Notes: generated by a model from the sequence alone, not told the origin. Counted from the stretch's first letter, positions 35,610-44,502 are shown. The stretch: DNA of 64,000 bases from Mycobacterium gordonae (GCF_017086405.1 NZ_CP070973.1:3628739-3692738); one strand, 5' to 3'. Made by a program: numbers and translations.

Positions 35610-37018
35610 ATGTTCTTTGCAGCGTTTGCGCCGGAGATCAATTCGGGCCGGATGTACAGCGGTCCGGGCGCGGGACCCATGTTGGCGGCCGCGGAGTGCG
35701 TGGAACGGGCTCGCCGCTGAGCTGCAGTCAACCGCCGCGGCCTTGACGGGGGTAATCTCCGGCCTGATCAGCGGACCCTGGGTCGGTCCGTCGTCGGCGG
35801 CCACGGCCGGGGCGGCAACACCCTACGTGACCTGGGTGAGCGCCACCGCCGCACAAGCCACGCAGACGGCCGGCCAGGCCGCGGCGGCGGCCTCCGCGTA
35901 CGAGACCGCGTTCGCCGCACATGTGCCGCCAGAGGAGATCGCGGCCAACCGGGCGCAATTGGCATCGCTGATGGCCAGCAACCTGTTCGGGCAGAACACC
36001 GCGGCTATTGCCGCCACCGAGGCCCAGTATGGCGCGTTCTGGGCGCAGGACGCGCTCGCTATGGACACGTATGCCGGTGCGTCGGCCGCCGCGAGCAAGG
36101 TGACGCTCTTCACCGAGCCTCCCCAGATCGTCAACGCGGGCGGGCTGGCCAAACAGGCCGCGGCGGCCGCGCAATCCGCCGCCACATCGAGCGGCACCCT
36201 CGTGCAATCCGTGCTGGCCACCGGGGACCCCGTTTTCGGGCTTGCTGCAGGTTTCGGCGAACCTGAGCACCGATTACACGGCCACCATCAACGCTCTCCT
36301 GAACGGCATGTTCGGGCCTGCCGGGGCGTCGACGTACACGACCCTGTACTCGGCGCTCAAGGTGCCACTGGGCTTCACCACCCAGTTCAACGACATCGGC
36401 CTGCTGATCAACTTCCCGGCATCGCAGTTCCTCAAGTTCGGCCCGCACTCGGCAGCGGGGCTCGCCGAGCTACCGAAAGACGCGCTCGGCGGCGGGCTGG
36501 CGGCCCCGCATTGGGGGCGGGGCTGGCTGACCGGCGCCGAGTCGGCGCCTTCCGCCAACTTCGGACACGGAACCTCGGTCGGAGCCCTCACGGTTCCGCC
36601 GAGCTGGGCCGCCAACACCCCGGCCATCCGGACCATCGCTGCCGCGCTGTCGGCGGCCGGCCCGGAAGCCGTCCCCGCCGCCGAGCTCGGCCAGGGCGGG
36701 CTGCTCAGTTCGATGTCGCTGGCGGGTATGACCGGAGCGGCCCTAGGCGCCGCAGCGCCCGGCCCGTCCGGACGAGCCGGAACGCGCAGCCACGTCACAC
36801 CCGTCAAGGACCTCAAAGACCTCAAGTCGCCGGAAATGCTTAGACGCATGGTGGCTCAGATATCGGAAAGGCCGGACAGCGTCCAGCACCACACGGTCGA
36901 TCAGGACGGTCTGGACAGCCTGCTCGAACAATTGGCCAAGAAGCCCGGTATCCACGCGGTGCACCTGTCGAAGCGCGGCAAGTCATCAGTCGTACCGCCG
37001 GATGCGCAATTGGGCTGA
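35610..37018 (+). pseudogene. PPE gene with two frameshifts (module copy 3, second PPE)
   Basis: ATG 35610 starts FFAAFAPEINSGRMYSGPGA. Removing one T (35697) joins this to AWNGLAAELQSTAAALTGVI; removing one C (36241) joins VFG to LLQVSANLSTDYTATINAL. With both removed the protein is 468 residues, exactly the length of the intact paralogue at 38838-40244. The variant SVP motif is VGALTVPPSW. A C-terminal extension after the usual PPE end reads PDSVQHHTVDQDGLDSLLEQ, KKPGIHAVHLS and ends PDAQLG. A short copy of this domain is seen only in these two PPE genes of the window. Confidence 0.85.
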
Positions 37019-37058
37019 CGGGCGCCTGCGGACGCCGGAAACCACGAAAGGTATCGAC

Positions 37059-37382
37059 ATGAGGATGCTTCTCGCGACGATCGGGCTGGGCGCCACCATC
37101 GGCTTCGGCGCCCCGGCGCACGCCGACCCGTCAGACACCAATGGCGGGGACGATGCCGCGTTTCTCGCCGCTCTCCACACGGCCGATATCGGCTACAACT
37201 CACCGGCTCAAGCGGTTCGGTCCGCTCGGGCGGTGTGCACCTGCCTGAACAACGGCGAGTCGGGTCTGGAGCTCGTTCACGACGTGCAGGTCCACAACCC
37301 GGCCTTCAATCTCGACGCCGCTGCCGAATTCGCCGTGCTCTCGTCTCAGTTCTACTGCCCGCAACACCTCTCGAAGAGCTGA
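37059..37382 (+). CDS. Small secreted DUF732 protein (module copy 3)
   Basis: 107 residues. The signal peptide RMLLATIGLGATIGFGAPAHA is cleaved after AHA at about residue 22. The mature DUF732 domain is DDAAFLAALHTADIGYNSPA with Cys in RAVCTCLNN and QFYCPQHL; the extra Cys in CTC is unusual. ATG 37059 follows GAAAGG. It lies 40 bases after the PPE gene and is likely cotranscribed. Its closest relative here is the product at 40241-40567 (Rv1810 type) rather than the copies at 14380 and 19304. Confidence 0.9.
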   Translation: MRMLLATIGLGATIGFGAPAHADPSDTNGGDDAAFLAALHTADIGYNSPAQAVRSARAVCTCLNNGESGLELVHDVQVHNPAFNLDAAAEFAVLSSQFYCPQHLSKS

Positions 37383-37566
37383 CGAAACTTCTTCCGCCTA
37401 ACTGAATTTCGGTTCCCACGCCGCTACCACGATGCGCAAATACGTGGAATTGCGCGGAGTGTCATTGGGACATCTGGTGGACTTCATATGAGATCCGCCG
37501 GACCTGCCCGCATAACGTGACAGCGGCGATTACCATGGCGGCCACAATGGGGACCGGAGGAAATAG

Positions 37567-38805
37567 ATGGACTTCGGGGCGTTGCCGCCGGAAATCAACT
37601 CGGGACGCATGTACATGGGGGCAGGACCTGGGTCGATGCTGGCTGCCGCAGCGGCATGGGATGCCCTGGCCGCCGAGATGCACTCCACGGCGGCGTCCTA
37701 CCGTTCGACGATCCAGGGGTTGACGGTCGGGTCATGGCAGGGTCCGGCGGCGGCCTCGATGCTGTCTGCAGCCGCGCCGTTCGTGGCATGGCTTACCGCG
37801 ACGGGCACCCAGGCGGAGCAGACGGCGGCGCAGGCCAAGCTCGCGGTGGGCGCCTACGAAGCCGCATTCGGGGCCACCGTGCCCCCGCCCATCATCGAGG
37901 CCAACCGCAACCTGCTGATGGCGTTGGTCGCCACCAACCTGCTGGGCCAGAACACGGCGGCGATCGCTGCCACCGAAGCGCAGTACGTGGAGATGTGGGC
38001 CCAGGATGCCGCGGCTATGTACGGGTATGCGGCATCCTCGGCGGCCGCGACACAGTTGACGCCCTTCACCGAGCCCCCGGAGACCACCGACCCCTCGGCT
38101 GCGGGACGACAGGCCGCGGCGGTCAGCGAGGCAGTCGGCGCCGCCGAGGCGCAATCGGGGCTGTCGCAACTGATGACCGCAGTGCCTAACGCGCTGCAGG
38201 CGGTAGGTCCGGCAGCGGCCGCACCGGCGGCTTCGACGCCCATCGGCTCGGTCATCGACGCGATAAATCCGTATGTGGTGGCGATCCGACCCTTGTTCGC
38301 TGCTATCACCGGTGCCTACAGTCCGATCATCGGATTCGTTCTCGCCGGCGGCTGGTGGCTCTTCGCGTTGCAGATCCTCGGCTTGTCGCAAAATGCGCCG
38401 GGGGTTGCCGCGCTACTGAATACCGGAGGCAAGCCGATTGCCGGCCTGTCGCCGCTACGCGGGGGCTACGTGGCCGCAGTCACTCCCGGAGTCGCCGGGT
38501 CGATGGGTCAGTCCACCCTGGTTGGATCCCTGTCGGTGCCACAAGGCTGGGTGACCGCAGCTCCGGTCATGAGAACGATGGCGTCCGTACTGCCCGCCGC
38601 CAGCCCCGCCGCTCTGGCCGCAGCCCCGGCGGCTGCCGAGGGCGGCCTGTTCGGCGAGATGGCCATGGCGAGTCTGGCCGGACGCGCGCTCGCCGGCGCC
38701 AGCATCCGCACCGTGGGTAACGGTGGTGCGGGCAGCAGCGGTGGCGTCGCAGCGGCCGACGACGTCGCCACCACGGCGACCATCATCGTGATACCGGCGG
38801 ACTGA
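37567..38805 (+). CDS. PPE protein, PPE-SVP subfamily (module copy 4, first PPE)
   Basis: A 412-residue PPE protein starting DFGALPPEINSGRMYMGAGP with SWQGPAA at the hairpin tip. A hydrophobic stretch IIGFVLAGGWWLFALQILGL lies near residues 255-280, uncommon in PPE-SVP proteins. VGSLSVPQGW and SLAGRALAGAS follow, ending IIVIPAD. ATG 37567 follows CGGAGGAA. It is the intact paralogue of the frameshifted gene at 34282-35530. Confidence 0.94.
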   Translation: MDFGALPPEINSGRMYMGAGPGSMLAAAAAWDALAAEMHSTAASYRSTIQGLTVGSWQGPAAASMLSAAAPFVAWLTATGTQAEQTAAQAKLAVGAYEAAFGATVPPPIIEANRNLLMALVATNLLGQNTAAIAATEAQYVEMWAQDAAAMYGYAASSAAATQLTPFTEPPETTDPSAAGRQAAAVSEAVGAAEAQSGLSQLMTAVPNALQAVGPAAAAPAASTPIGSVIDAINPYVVAIRPLFAAITGAYSPIIGFVLAGGWWLFALQILGLSQNAPGVAALLNTGGKPIAGLSPLRGGYVAAVTPGVAGSMGQSTLVGSLSVPQGWVTAAPVMRTMASVLPAASPAALAAAPAAAEGGLFGEMAMASLAGRALAGASIRTVGNGGAGSSGGVAAADDVATTATIIVIPAD

Positions 38806-38837
38806 CTCATGACATCCGCAGCAGAAAGGCCGGGCTT

Positions 38838-40244
38838 ATGAGCTTTGCGGTGCGACCACCGGAGATCACTTCCGCCCTCATGTACGCCGGGCCAGGCGCG
38901 GCGCCGATGATTGCGGCCGCTGTTGCATGGGACAGCTTGGCGGCTGAATTACAGTCCACGGCATCCTCGTACGGCTTGATCGTCGACGGGTTGGCCAACG
39001 AATCGTGGACCGGTACGTCGGCGGCCGCCATGGCAGCGGCTGCCGCACCCTATGTGGCGTGGATGTCAGCGACCGCGGCGCAGGCCAAGGCGGCCGCCGA
39101 CCAGGCGAACGCGGCCGTGACCGCGTACGAGACCGCGTTCGCGGCCGTGGTACCGCCGACGGAGATTGCGATCAACCGCAGCCAGTTGGCTCTGCTGGTG
39201 GCAACCAACCTCTTTGGGCAGAACACGGCCGCCATCGCGGCGCTAGAGGCGCAGTACGGGGAGATGTGGGCCCAGGACACCGCCGCAATGCTGGGTTACA
39301 CCACGTCGTCGGCGGCGGCCGTGCGGCTGACGCCCTACACCGAACCACCGCAGATCACCAACGAATCAGGCCTGGCCGCCCAACAAGCTGCGGTCGGACA
39401 ATCCAGCGGGTTGGCGGCGGGTACCGCGGCGGCGACTGCCGCCGCGGCCGCACCCACCGCGGCGCCGGTGTTTCCGTTCGACATCGTCCTGCAGGTCTTT
39501 CAGGCACTGGGCAGCGGGGGCACCGCGTACATCCAAGCTATGGGTCAGCTTCTCAACGCCCTGACTGGTACGCCGTTAGCGGCCTCAACCTGGGAAAACA
39601 CCTTCGGAATTCTGGCAGACATCGGGCGCTTCAGTGTGGTTGCCAACGACAGCATGAGCGTGCCCAACCTCGGCATGACCGAGTTCAAGCTCTTCTGGAA
39701 GCCTCCTCTGGAAGACATCCCGAAATCCGCGCTGGGAGCCGGGCTCGGGATGGCACCGTCGGCGGGCCTGACCAGCGCGACATCGGCGAACGTGGGTGCG
39801 GCCAACGTGGTGGGCAAGTTGTCGGTGCCGCCGAGTTGGGCTTCAGCGACTCCGGCGATCAGGATGGCCTCGACGGCGCTACCTGCCACCAGCCTGGCGG
39901 CGGCGCCCATGGCGGGTATGCCGGCAAACCTGGTCAACCAGATGGCTCTGGGGAGTATGACTGGTGGCGCACTCGGCGCCGCCGGCGCTGAAGTCCTCAG
40001 CGGCAGTGGTGCCCGTGCCCGCGCCAACGGTGGAAAAGGCCATGTCGAACCGGTCAAGCTGGACAGCGTCATCGCAAAATTGCAAAAGGAGCCGGACTCG
40101 GTGAAACACTGGAATGTCGACAAGGCCGGCCTTGACGCGCTGCTCGACAAGCTGTCGAAAGAGCCGGGAATCCACGCGGTACACGTCTCGAATAAGGACA
40201 AGCCCAAGGTGACACTGCCGGATGCGCAATTGGGTGGCACATGA
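38838..40244 (+). CDS. PPE protein with C-terminal extension (module copy 4, second PPE)
   Basis: A 468-residue PPE protein. It starts SFAVRPPEITSALMYAGPGA, has ESWTGTSA at the hairpin tip and VGKLSVPPSW at about residue 330. After this it carries a 65-residue extension: VKLDSVIAKLQKEPDSVKHW, LDALLDKLSKEPGIHAVHVS, PDAQLGGT. ATG 38838 follows AAAGG. Its stop overlaps the ATG of the DUF732 gene (ATGA), the tightest PPE-DUF732 coupling in the window. Position matches PPE33 (Rv1809), but I do not recall this extension there. Confidence 0.93.
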   Translation: MSFAVRPPEITSALMYAGPGAAPMIAAAVAWDSLAAELQSTASSYGLIVDGLANESWTGTSAAAMAAAAAPYVAWMSATAAQAKAAADQANAAVTAYETAFAAVVPPTEIAINRSQLALLVATNLFGQNTAAIAALEAQYGEMWAQDTAAMLGYTTSSAAAVRLTPYTEPPQITNESGLAAQQAAVGQSSGLAAGTAAATAAAAAPTAAPVFPFDIVLQVFQALGSGGTAYIQAMGQLLNALTGTPLAASTWENTFGILADIGRFSVVANDSMSVPNLGMTEFKLFWKPPLEDIPKSALGAGLGMAPSAGLTSATSANVGAANVVGKLSVPPSWASATPAIRMASTALPATSLAAAPMAGMPANLVNQMALGSMTGGALGAAGAEVLSGSGARARANGGKGHVEPVKLDSVIAKLQKEPDSVKHWNVDKAGLDALLDKLSKEPGIHAVHVSNKDKPKVTLPDAQLGGT

Positions 40245-40567
40245 GGCCGGCGATCGCAGCGGCCGCAGTCGTCGCCACGATCGCTTTCGCCGCCCCGGCG
40301 CATGCGGACCCCGATGGCGATGACGCGACGTTTCTCTCCGCTCTGGCCGATGCGGGCATCACGGTGCCCGACCCGGCTCAGGCAGTCGTATCCGCCCAAG
40401 CCGTGTGCGGGTTGATGCGCAACGGTGAAACCGGGCTGCAGGTGCTGACCGACGTGCGAAACCAAAATCCCGGACTGACCCTCGACGGCGCGGCCATGTT
40501 CACGGCCATCGCGTCGAACACGTATTGCCCCGAGCATCTGGGCCAACCGGAGGGCGGCTACTTCTAG
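40241..40567 (+). CDS. Small secreted DUF732 protein (module copy 4, Rv1810-like)
   Basis: 108 residues with signal peptide RPAIAAAAVVATIAFAAPAHA (cleavage after AHA, about residue 22) and mature DUF732 domain DDATFLSALADAGITVPDPA. Conserved Cys are in AQAVCGLMRNG and NTYCPEHL. ATG 40241 overlaps the stop of the PPE gene. It is followed by mgtC, as Rv1810 is in M. tuberculosis, so this is the best positional orthologue among the four DUF732 genes. Confidence 0.93.
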   Translation: MRPAIAAAAVVATIAFAAPAHADPDGDDATFLSALADAGITVPDPAQAVVSAQAVCGLMRNGETGLQVLTDVRNQNPGLTLDGAAMFTAIASNTYCPEHLGQPEGGYF

Positions 40568-40663
40568 CCGGAGCTTCTGGCGGAATGCGGTTGCCCGGCG
40601 GCCACCTCGTGTTAACCCGATTCTGATTGGCTGCCGTAGCGGGCCCAGGAGAGGAGTAGCGCC

Positions 40664-41389
40664 GTGCACACGCTGACTATCGCCGATTTCGCGCTGCGCC
40701 TGGCCGTCGGTGTGGGATGCGGCGCCCTGATCGGACTGGAGCGTCAGTGGCGGGCCCGCATGGCGGGTCTGCGCACCAATGCCCTGGTGGCAGCGGGCGC
40801 CACGCTGTTCGTGTTGTACGCCGCGGCCACCGAGGACAGCAGCCCCACGCGGGTCGCGTCCTATGTGGTGTCCGGCATTGGATTCCTGGGCGGTGGCGTC
40901 ATCCTTCGTGAGGGCGCCAATGTCCGCGGACTCAACACGGCCGCCACTCTGTGGTGCTCAGCCGCCGTAGGCGTACTGGCCGCCTCCGGTCACCTGGTGT
41001 TCGCCCTGATCGCGACCGGCACCGTTGTCGCCATCCACCTGTTGGGGCGCCCGCTGGGCCGGCTCATCGATCACGACAACTCCGGCGACGAGGACGAGGG
41101 GCTCGAGCCCTACCAGGTCCAGGTGGTCTGTCGCCCCAAGTCGGCGAAGTATGCGCGCGCCCAGATCGTGCAGCACACCCGCAGTAACGACATCATTCTG
41201 CGCGGTATCCATACCGGACAAGCCGTGGACAACGTCGCGTTGACCGCGCATGTGCTGCTGGGCGGCCACTCGGCGGCGAAGCTGGAACGGCTGGTGGCGG
41301 AGTTGTCGCTGCAACCCGGCATCTATGCGGTGCACTGGTACGCCGGCGACCCGGTCAGCCCGATGCTGCAAACTGGCCAGTCGGACTGA
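40664..41389 (+). CDS. mgtC: MgtC-family membrane protein
   Basis: A 241-residue inner-membrane protein of the MgtC/SapB family, linked to growth at low Mg2+ and inside macrophages; in Salmonella it inhibits the F-type ATPase. Four to five helices in the N-terminal half carry the family signatures GCGALIGLERQWRARMAGLR and GIGFLGGGVILREG. A cytosolic ACT-like C-terminal domain follows (about 150-235, ending LSLQPGIYAVHWY). GTG 40664 follows GGAGAGGAG. Orthologue of Rv1811. The stop abuts the stop of the convergent flavoprotein gene. Confidence 0.96.
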   Translation: MHTLTIADFALRLAVGVGCGALIGLERQWRARMAGLRTNALVAAGATLFVLYAAATEDSSPTRVASYVVSGIGFLGGGVILREGANVRGLNTAATLWCSAAVGVLAASGHLVFALIATGTVVAIHLLGRPLGRLIDHDNSGDEDEGLEPYQVQVVCRPKSAKYARAQIVQHTRSNDIILRGIHTGQAVDNVALTAHVLLGGHSAAKLERLVAELSLQPGIYAVHWYAGDPVSPMLQTGQSD

Positions 41390-42634
41390 TCAAGGCCGTG
41401 CCTGCAGCTCCGGCGCGGCCGCAGCCAGCAAGTCGGCGCGGCTGGCGGTCAGCGGCGGATAGATGCGCTTGGTGTTGATGGTCTGCTTGGTCCGCTTGGC
41501 CTGCTCGCCCTGTGCCACCACGATGCGGTCCCACCCCTCGGTATACACCGCCCCCGCCGGACCGAGGTCCAAAACCGTTACATACCAAGGGATTCGAAGC
41601 GCAATCAGCGGCTTTCCAAGCAAATCGCTGACGACGTTGTACCCCGCGTACCGTCCCATCGGCCGACCATGCTGACACGACATGACCGACAGGTGCTTGT
41701 CGTCCATCTGGGCGGCGGCCACATCGCCGGCGGCGAAGATCGCCGGCACCCCGATCACCCTTAAATAGTCATCGACCGCAACGCGCCCCAACCGGTCAAG
41801 GGGCACCGGCAACTGCTCGGTCAGCGCATTGGCCCGCATCCCGGCGCACCACACCACCGTTGCGGTGTCGAGTCGCTCACCCGAACTCAGCGTGACGCCG
41901 GCCGGGTCCACGGAGGTCACGCTCACCGCGGTGCGACACTCGACACCGTTGCCAGACAACGCCTTCTCGATAACCGGCCGGGCCGATGCGCCCATGTCGG
42001 AGCCAACCAGAGGGTTGTGGTCGACCAGCACCACCCGTGGCGTCATACCCAGTTCGCGGAGCCGGTGCGGCAGCTCGCAGGCCGTTTCGATCCCCGTCAA
42101 CCCGGCGCCGACCACCACCACGGTGGCCTCCGCCGGCGCGCCCGCCAGCGCTTCCAGATGGTGGCGGAGGCGCATAGCGCCGTCGTAGGTGTCGACGTCA
42201 AATCCGAACTCGCGCAGCCCCGGAAGGTCGGGCTTGTTAACCCGGCTGCCGGCCGCGAGGACCAGGCGGTCATATTCGTATGTCGCTCCGGCTGACGTGG
42301 TGACCGTGCGGGCGGCGGAGTCGATGTGCGTCACCTCGGCGGTGATATGTGCGACGCCAACGGGGTCGAGCAACTCGGCCAGGGGGATGCGGCAGCCGCT
42401 CAGGTCGTCCTCGTAGTTGCGCACCCGGATGTCATGGAATGGTTGCGTGCTCAAGACCGTGATGGCGACACTGCCCGGCGGGGCCGCGAGCTCGTCGAGT
42501 CGCCGGGCAGCCCCGAGCGCGGTCCACAACCCCGCGAATCCGGAGCCGATAATCAGGACCCGGTTCGCTCCGACAGCACGTCGCGGATCTGGCCCAGTGT
42601 CAGTTTGGCCTTGTGCCCGGGAAGCAACATCCAC
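41390..42634 (-). CDS. NDH-2-like FAD/NAD(P) oxidoreductase
   Basis: A pyridine nucleotide-disulphide type flavoprotein of about 400 residues (414 from the GTG at 42634), orthologue of Rv1812c, annotated as a probable NADH dehydrogenase. FAD-binding VLIIGSGFAGLWTA, NAD(P)-binding VVVVGAGLTGIETACEL and second FAD site IFAAGDVAAAQ are all present. The substrate and the electron acceptor are unproven. The first 82 bases overlap the esterase gene. No start codon lies closer to the Rossmann fold in this frame, so the exact N-terminus is uncertain. Confidence 0.9.
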   Translation of the reverse strand: MDVASRAQGQTDTGPDPRRAVGANRVLIIGSGFAGLWTALGAARRLDELAAPPGSVAITVLSTQPFHDIRVRNYEDDLSGCRIPLAELLDPVGVAHITAEVTHIDSAARTVTTSAGATYEYDRLVLAAGSRVNKPDLPGLREFGFDVDTYDGAMRLRHHLEALAGAPAEATVVVVGAGLTGIETACELPHRLRELGMTPRVVLVDHNPLVGSDMGASARPVIEKALSGNGVECRTAVSVTSVDPAGVTLSSGERLDTATVVWCAGMRANALTEQLPVPLDRLGRVAVDDYLRVIGVPAIFAAGDVAAAQMDDKHLSVMSCQHGRPMGRYAGYNVVSDLLGKPLIALRIPWYVTVLDLGPAGAVYTEGWDRIVVAQGEQAKRTKQTINTKRIYPPLTASRADLLAAAAPELQARP

Positions 42635-43506
42635 GTGTGCATGCCTCCTTCGAGTTCGAACCAGCCGATGTCCATACCTTCGGACGTCGCACGCCTGCGG
42701 AAGGCGCGCGCGTCGGGATTGAGTACATCATGGGTTCCGGTGAACACTGTCAGGCGCGGCAACCCGTCCAGCGGCCCAACGCTCGGACTGAGCAGGGGAC
42801 TGTCGAGCGGATCGCCGCCTGCGTAGCGAATGCCGGCGGCCCGCAGATCGTCGAGGTTGAGAAACGGGTCGATCTTGGCGACGTTCGGCACGTCCGGGTC
42901 GGGCAGCCCGAGATGCATCCAGGGAGACAGCAGCAATGCGTCCGTCGGTTGTGGCAGCCCGGCGTCGCGCACCGCGTGGCACAACGCAAAGGCCATCCCG
43001 CCGCCGGCCGAATCTCCCATGAACGCAACTGACTTCGGGTCATGCGTGTCCAGGATGCGGCGGTAGAGCTGTAGCAGGAAGGGGAACACCTGTCGGTAGT
43101 TGTGTTCGGGCGCGATCGGGTAGATCGGCACCGTGATCGTGCGCCGCAGCATGGTGGCCAGGCGCGCGATGGCCGGCCAGTGGAAGTGCGGCAGCAGATC
43201 CAGCACGTAGGCGCCGCCGTGCAGGTAGATCAGGTGGCCGGTGTGTTCACGGGCATCGAGGTGACGCGGGCTGACCTCGTAGACCGGGCGGCCGTTGAGG
43301 TCGTCGCGGACGACGTCGATCTTCTTCAGCACCAACTTGGAGGGCAGGCCGCAGTAGGGCGGGCGGGGGTTGGCGGCCCAGCTGGCCAGCTTTGCCGGCG
43401 GGAACATCCGGTTCCGCACACCGGACGCACGCAGCAGCCGCTGGGTCACGTGAGGTTTGCGCACCGGGCGCGTCAGAGTCCTCACCAGCGCCTGCCGTGG
43501 TGGCAT
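42553..43506 (-). CDS. Alpha/beta hydrolase-3 esterase/lipase (HSL family)
   Basis: A 317-residue carboxylesterase of the hormone-sensitive-lipase family (Lip proteins of mycobacteria). Oxyanion motif YLHGGAYV, nucleophile elbow FMGDSAGGG, catalytic Asp in GTHDVLNPDA and His in EGGMHTWM. No signal peptide, so probably cytosolic or membrane-associated through the basic N-terminus. ATG at 43504-43506 is divergent from the sterol-desaturase-like gene with 42 bases between. In M. tuberculosis a different small gene (Rv1813c) stands here. Confidence 0.93.
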   Translation of the reverse strand: MPPRQALVRTLTRPVRKPHVTQRLLRASGVRNRMFPPAKLASWAANPRPPYCGLPSKLVLKKIDVVRDDLNGRPVYEVSPRHLDAREHTGHLIYLHGGAYVLDLLPHFHWPAIARLATMLRRTITVPIYPIAPEHNYRQVFPFLLQLYRRILDTHDPKSVAFMGDSAGGGMAFALCHAVRDAGLPQPTDALLLSPWMHLGLPDPDVPNVAKIDPFLNLDDLRAAGIRYAGGDPLDSPLLSPSVGPLDGLPRLTVFTGTHDVLNPDARAFRRRATSEGMDIGWFELEGGMHTWMLLPGHKAKLTLGQIRDVLSERTGS

Positions 43507-43548
43507 AACCCGGCACGGGTGGGCGGCGCTGTCAGTAATCTGTCAGCT

Positions 43549-44502
43549 GTGAGTGCTATTACGGGCTTCTTCGCGGGGCTGCCCCCCGAGATGCGGGATC
43601 CGGTGCTGTTCGCCATCCCTTTCTTCCTCTTGCTGTTGACGCTGGAGTGGACCGCGGCACGCAAGCTGGAGAAGCTTGACGCCGCTGCTGCCAAGAACCC
43701 GGCGCCGGACAGGCCTTCTTCTGGTGCGTACCTCACCCGCGATTCGATGGCGAGCATCTCGATGGGTCTGGTGTCGATAGCCACGACTGCCGCGTGGAAG
43801 ACCTTGGCGCTGTTCGGGTATGCCGCAATCTATGCCTACCTCGCTCCCTGGCACCTCCCTGCGACGCAGTGGTACACGTGGGTCGCCGCGATCGTAGGCG
43901 TAGACCTGCTCTACTACGCCTATCACCGCGTCGCCCACCGTATCCGGCTTATTTGGGCTACCCACCAGGCCCATCACTCAAGCAAGTACTTCAACTTCGC
44001 CACCGCGCTGCGCCAGAAGTGGAACAACAGCGGCGAAATCCTGATGTGGGCGCCGCTGCCGCTGCTGGGGCTCCCGCCATGGATGATCTTCTTCAGCTGG
44101 TCGCTGAACCTGATCTACCAGTTCTGGGTGCACACCGAGCGCATCGACAAGCTGCCGCGCTGGTTCGAGTTCATCTTCAACACCCCGTCGCATCACCGCG
44201 TGCACCACGGCAGGGACCCGGTGTACCTGGACAAGAACTACGGCGGGATCTTCATCGTCTTCGACCGCATGTTCGGCAGCTTCCAGAAGGAGCTGTTCCG
44301 GCCGCACTACGGGCTGACCAAGCAAGTTGACACGTTCAACATCTGGAAACTCCAGACGCACGAATACGTCGCGATCGCCCGCGACGTGCGCTCGGCGAGC
44401 CGGCTGCGCGACTGCTTCGGCTACGTGTTCGGCCCCCCGGGCTGGACGCCACGCAAGGCCGGCCACACCAGGGGAGCCCCGCCCCTGGCTGCGTCACGGT
44501 AA
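43549..44502 (+). CDS. erg3: Sterol desaturase / fatty acid hydroxylase family protein
   Basis: A 317-residue integral membrane di-iron enzyme. Four hydrophobic segments surround the histidine clusters HRVAHR, HQAHHSS and HHRVHHGRDP, the HX(3-4)H, HXXHH, HXXHH arrangement that binds two irons. Orthologue of Rv1814, named erg3 after yeast C5-sterol desaturase; the real mycobacterial substrate is unknown. GTG 43549 gives the family start SAITGFFAGLPPEMRDPVLF; the frame is open further upstream inside the divergent esterase gene, which is not coding in this direction. Confidence 0.92.
   Translation: MSAITGFFAGLPPEMRDPVLFAIPFFLLLLTLEWTAARKLEKLDAAAAKNPAPDRPSSGAYLTRDSMASISMGLVSIATTAAWKTLALFGYAAIYAYLAPWHLPATQWYTWVAAIVGVDLLYYAYHRVAHRIRLIWATHQAHHSSKYFNFATALRQKWNNSGEILMWAPLPLLGLPPWMIFFSWSLNLIYQFWVHTERIDKLPRWFEFIFNTPSHHRVHHGRDPVYLDKNYGGIFIVFDRMFGSFQKELFRPHYGLTKQVDTFNIWKLQTHEYVAIARDVRSASRLRDCFGYVFGPPGWTPRKAGHTRGAPPLAASR

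Larger units (their letters stand above)
34282..40567 (+). repeat. Tandem duplication: PPE-PPE-DUF732, copies 3 and 4
   Basis: Copy 3 is 34282-37382, copy 4 is 37567-40567, about 3.1 kb each. The second PPE genes share a C-terminal extension found nowhere else in the window and have the same restored length (468 residues). Copy 3 carries all the frameshifts. Confidence 0.85.

Noticed and set aside
39545..40669. 374-residue minus-strand frame over the last PPE, DUF732 and mgtC start
   Set aside because: It crosses three well-supported genes and has no domain.
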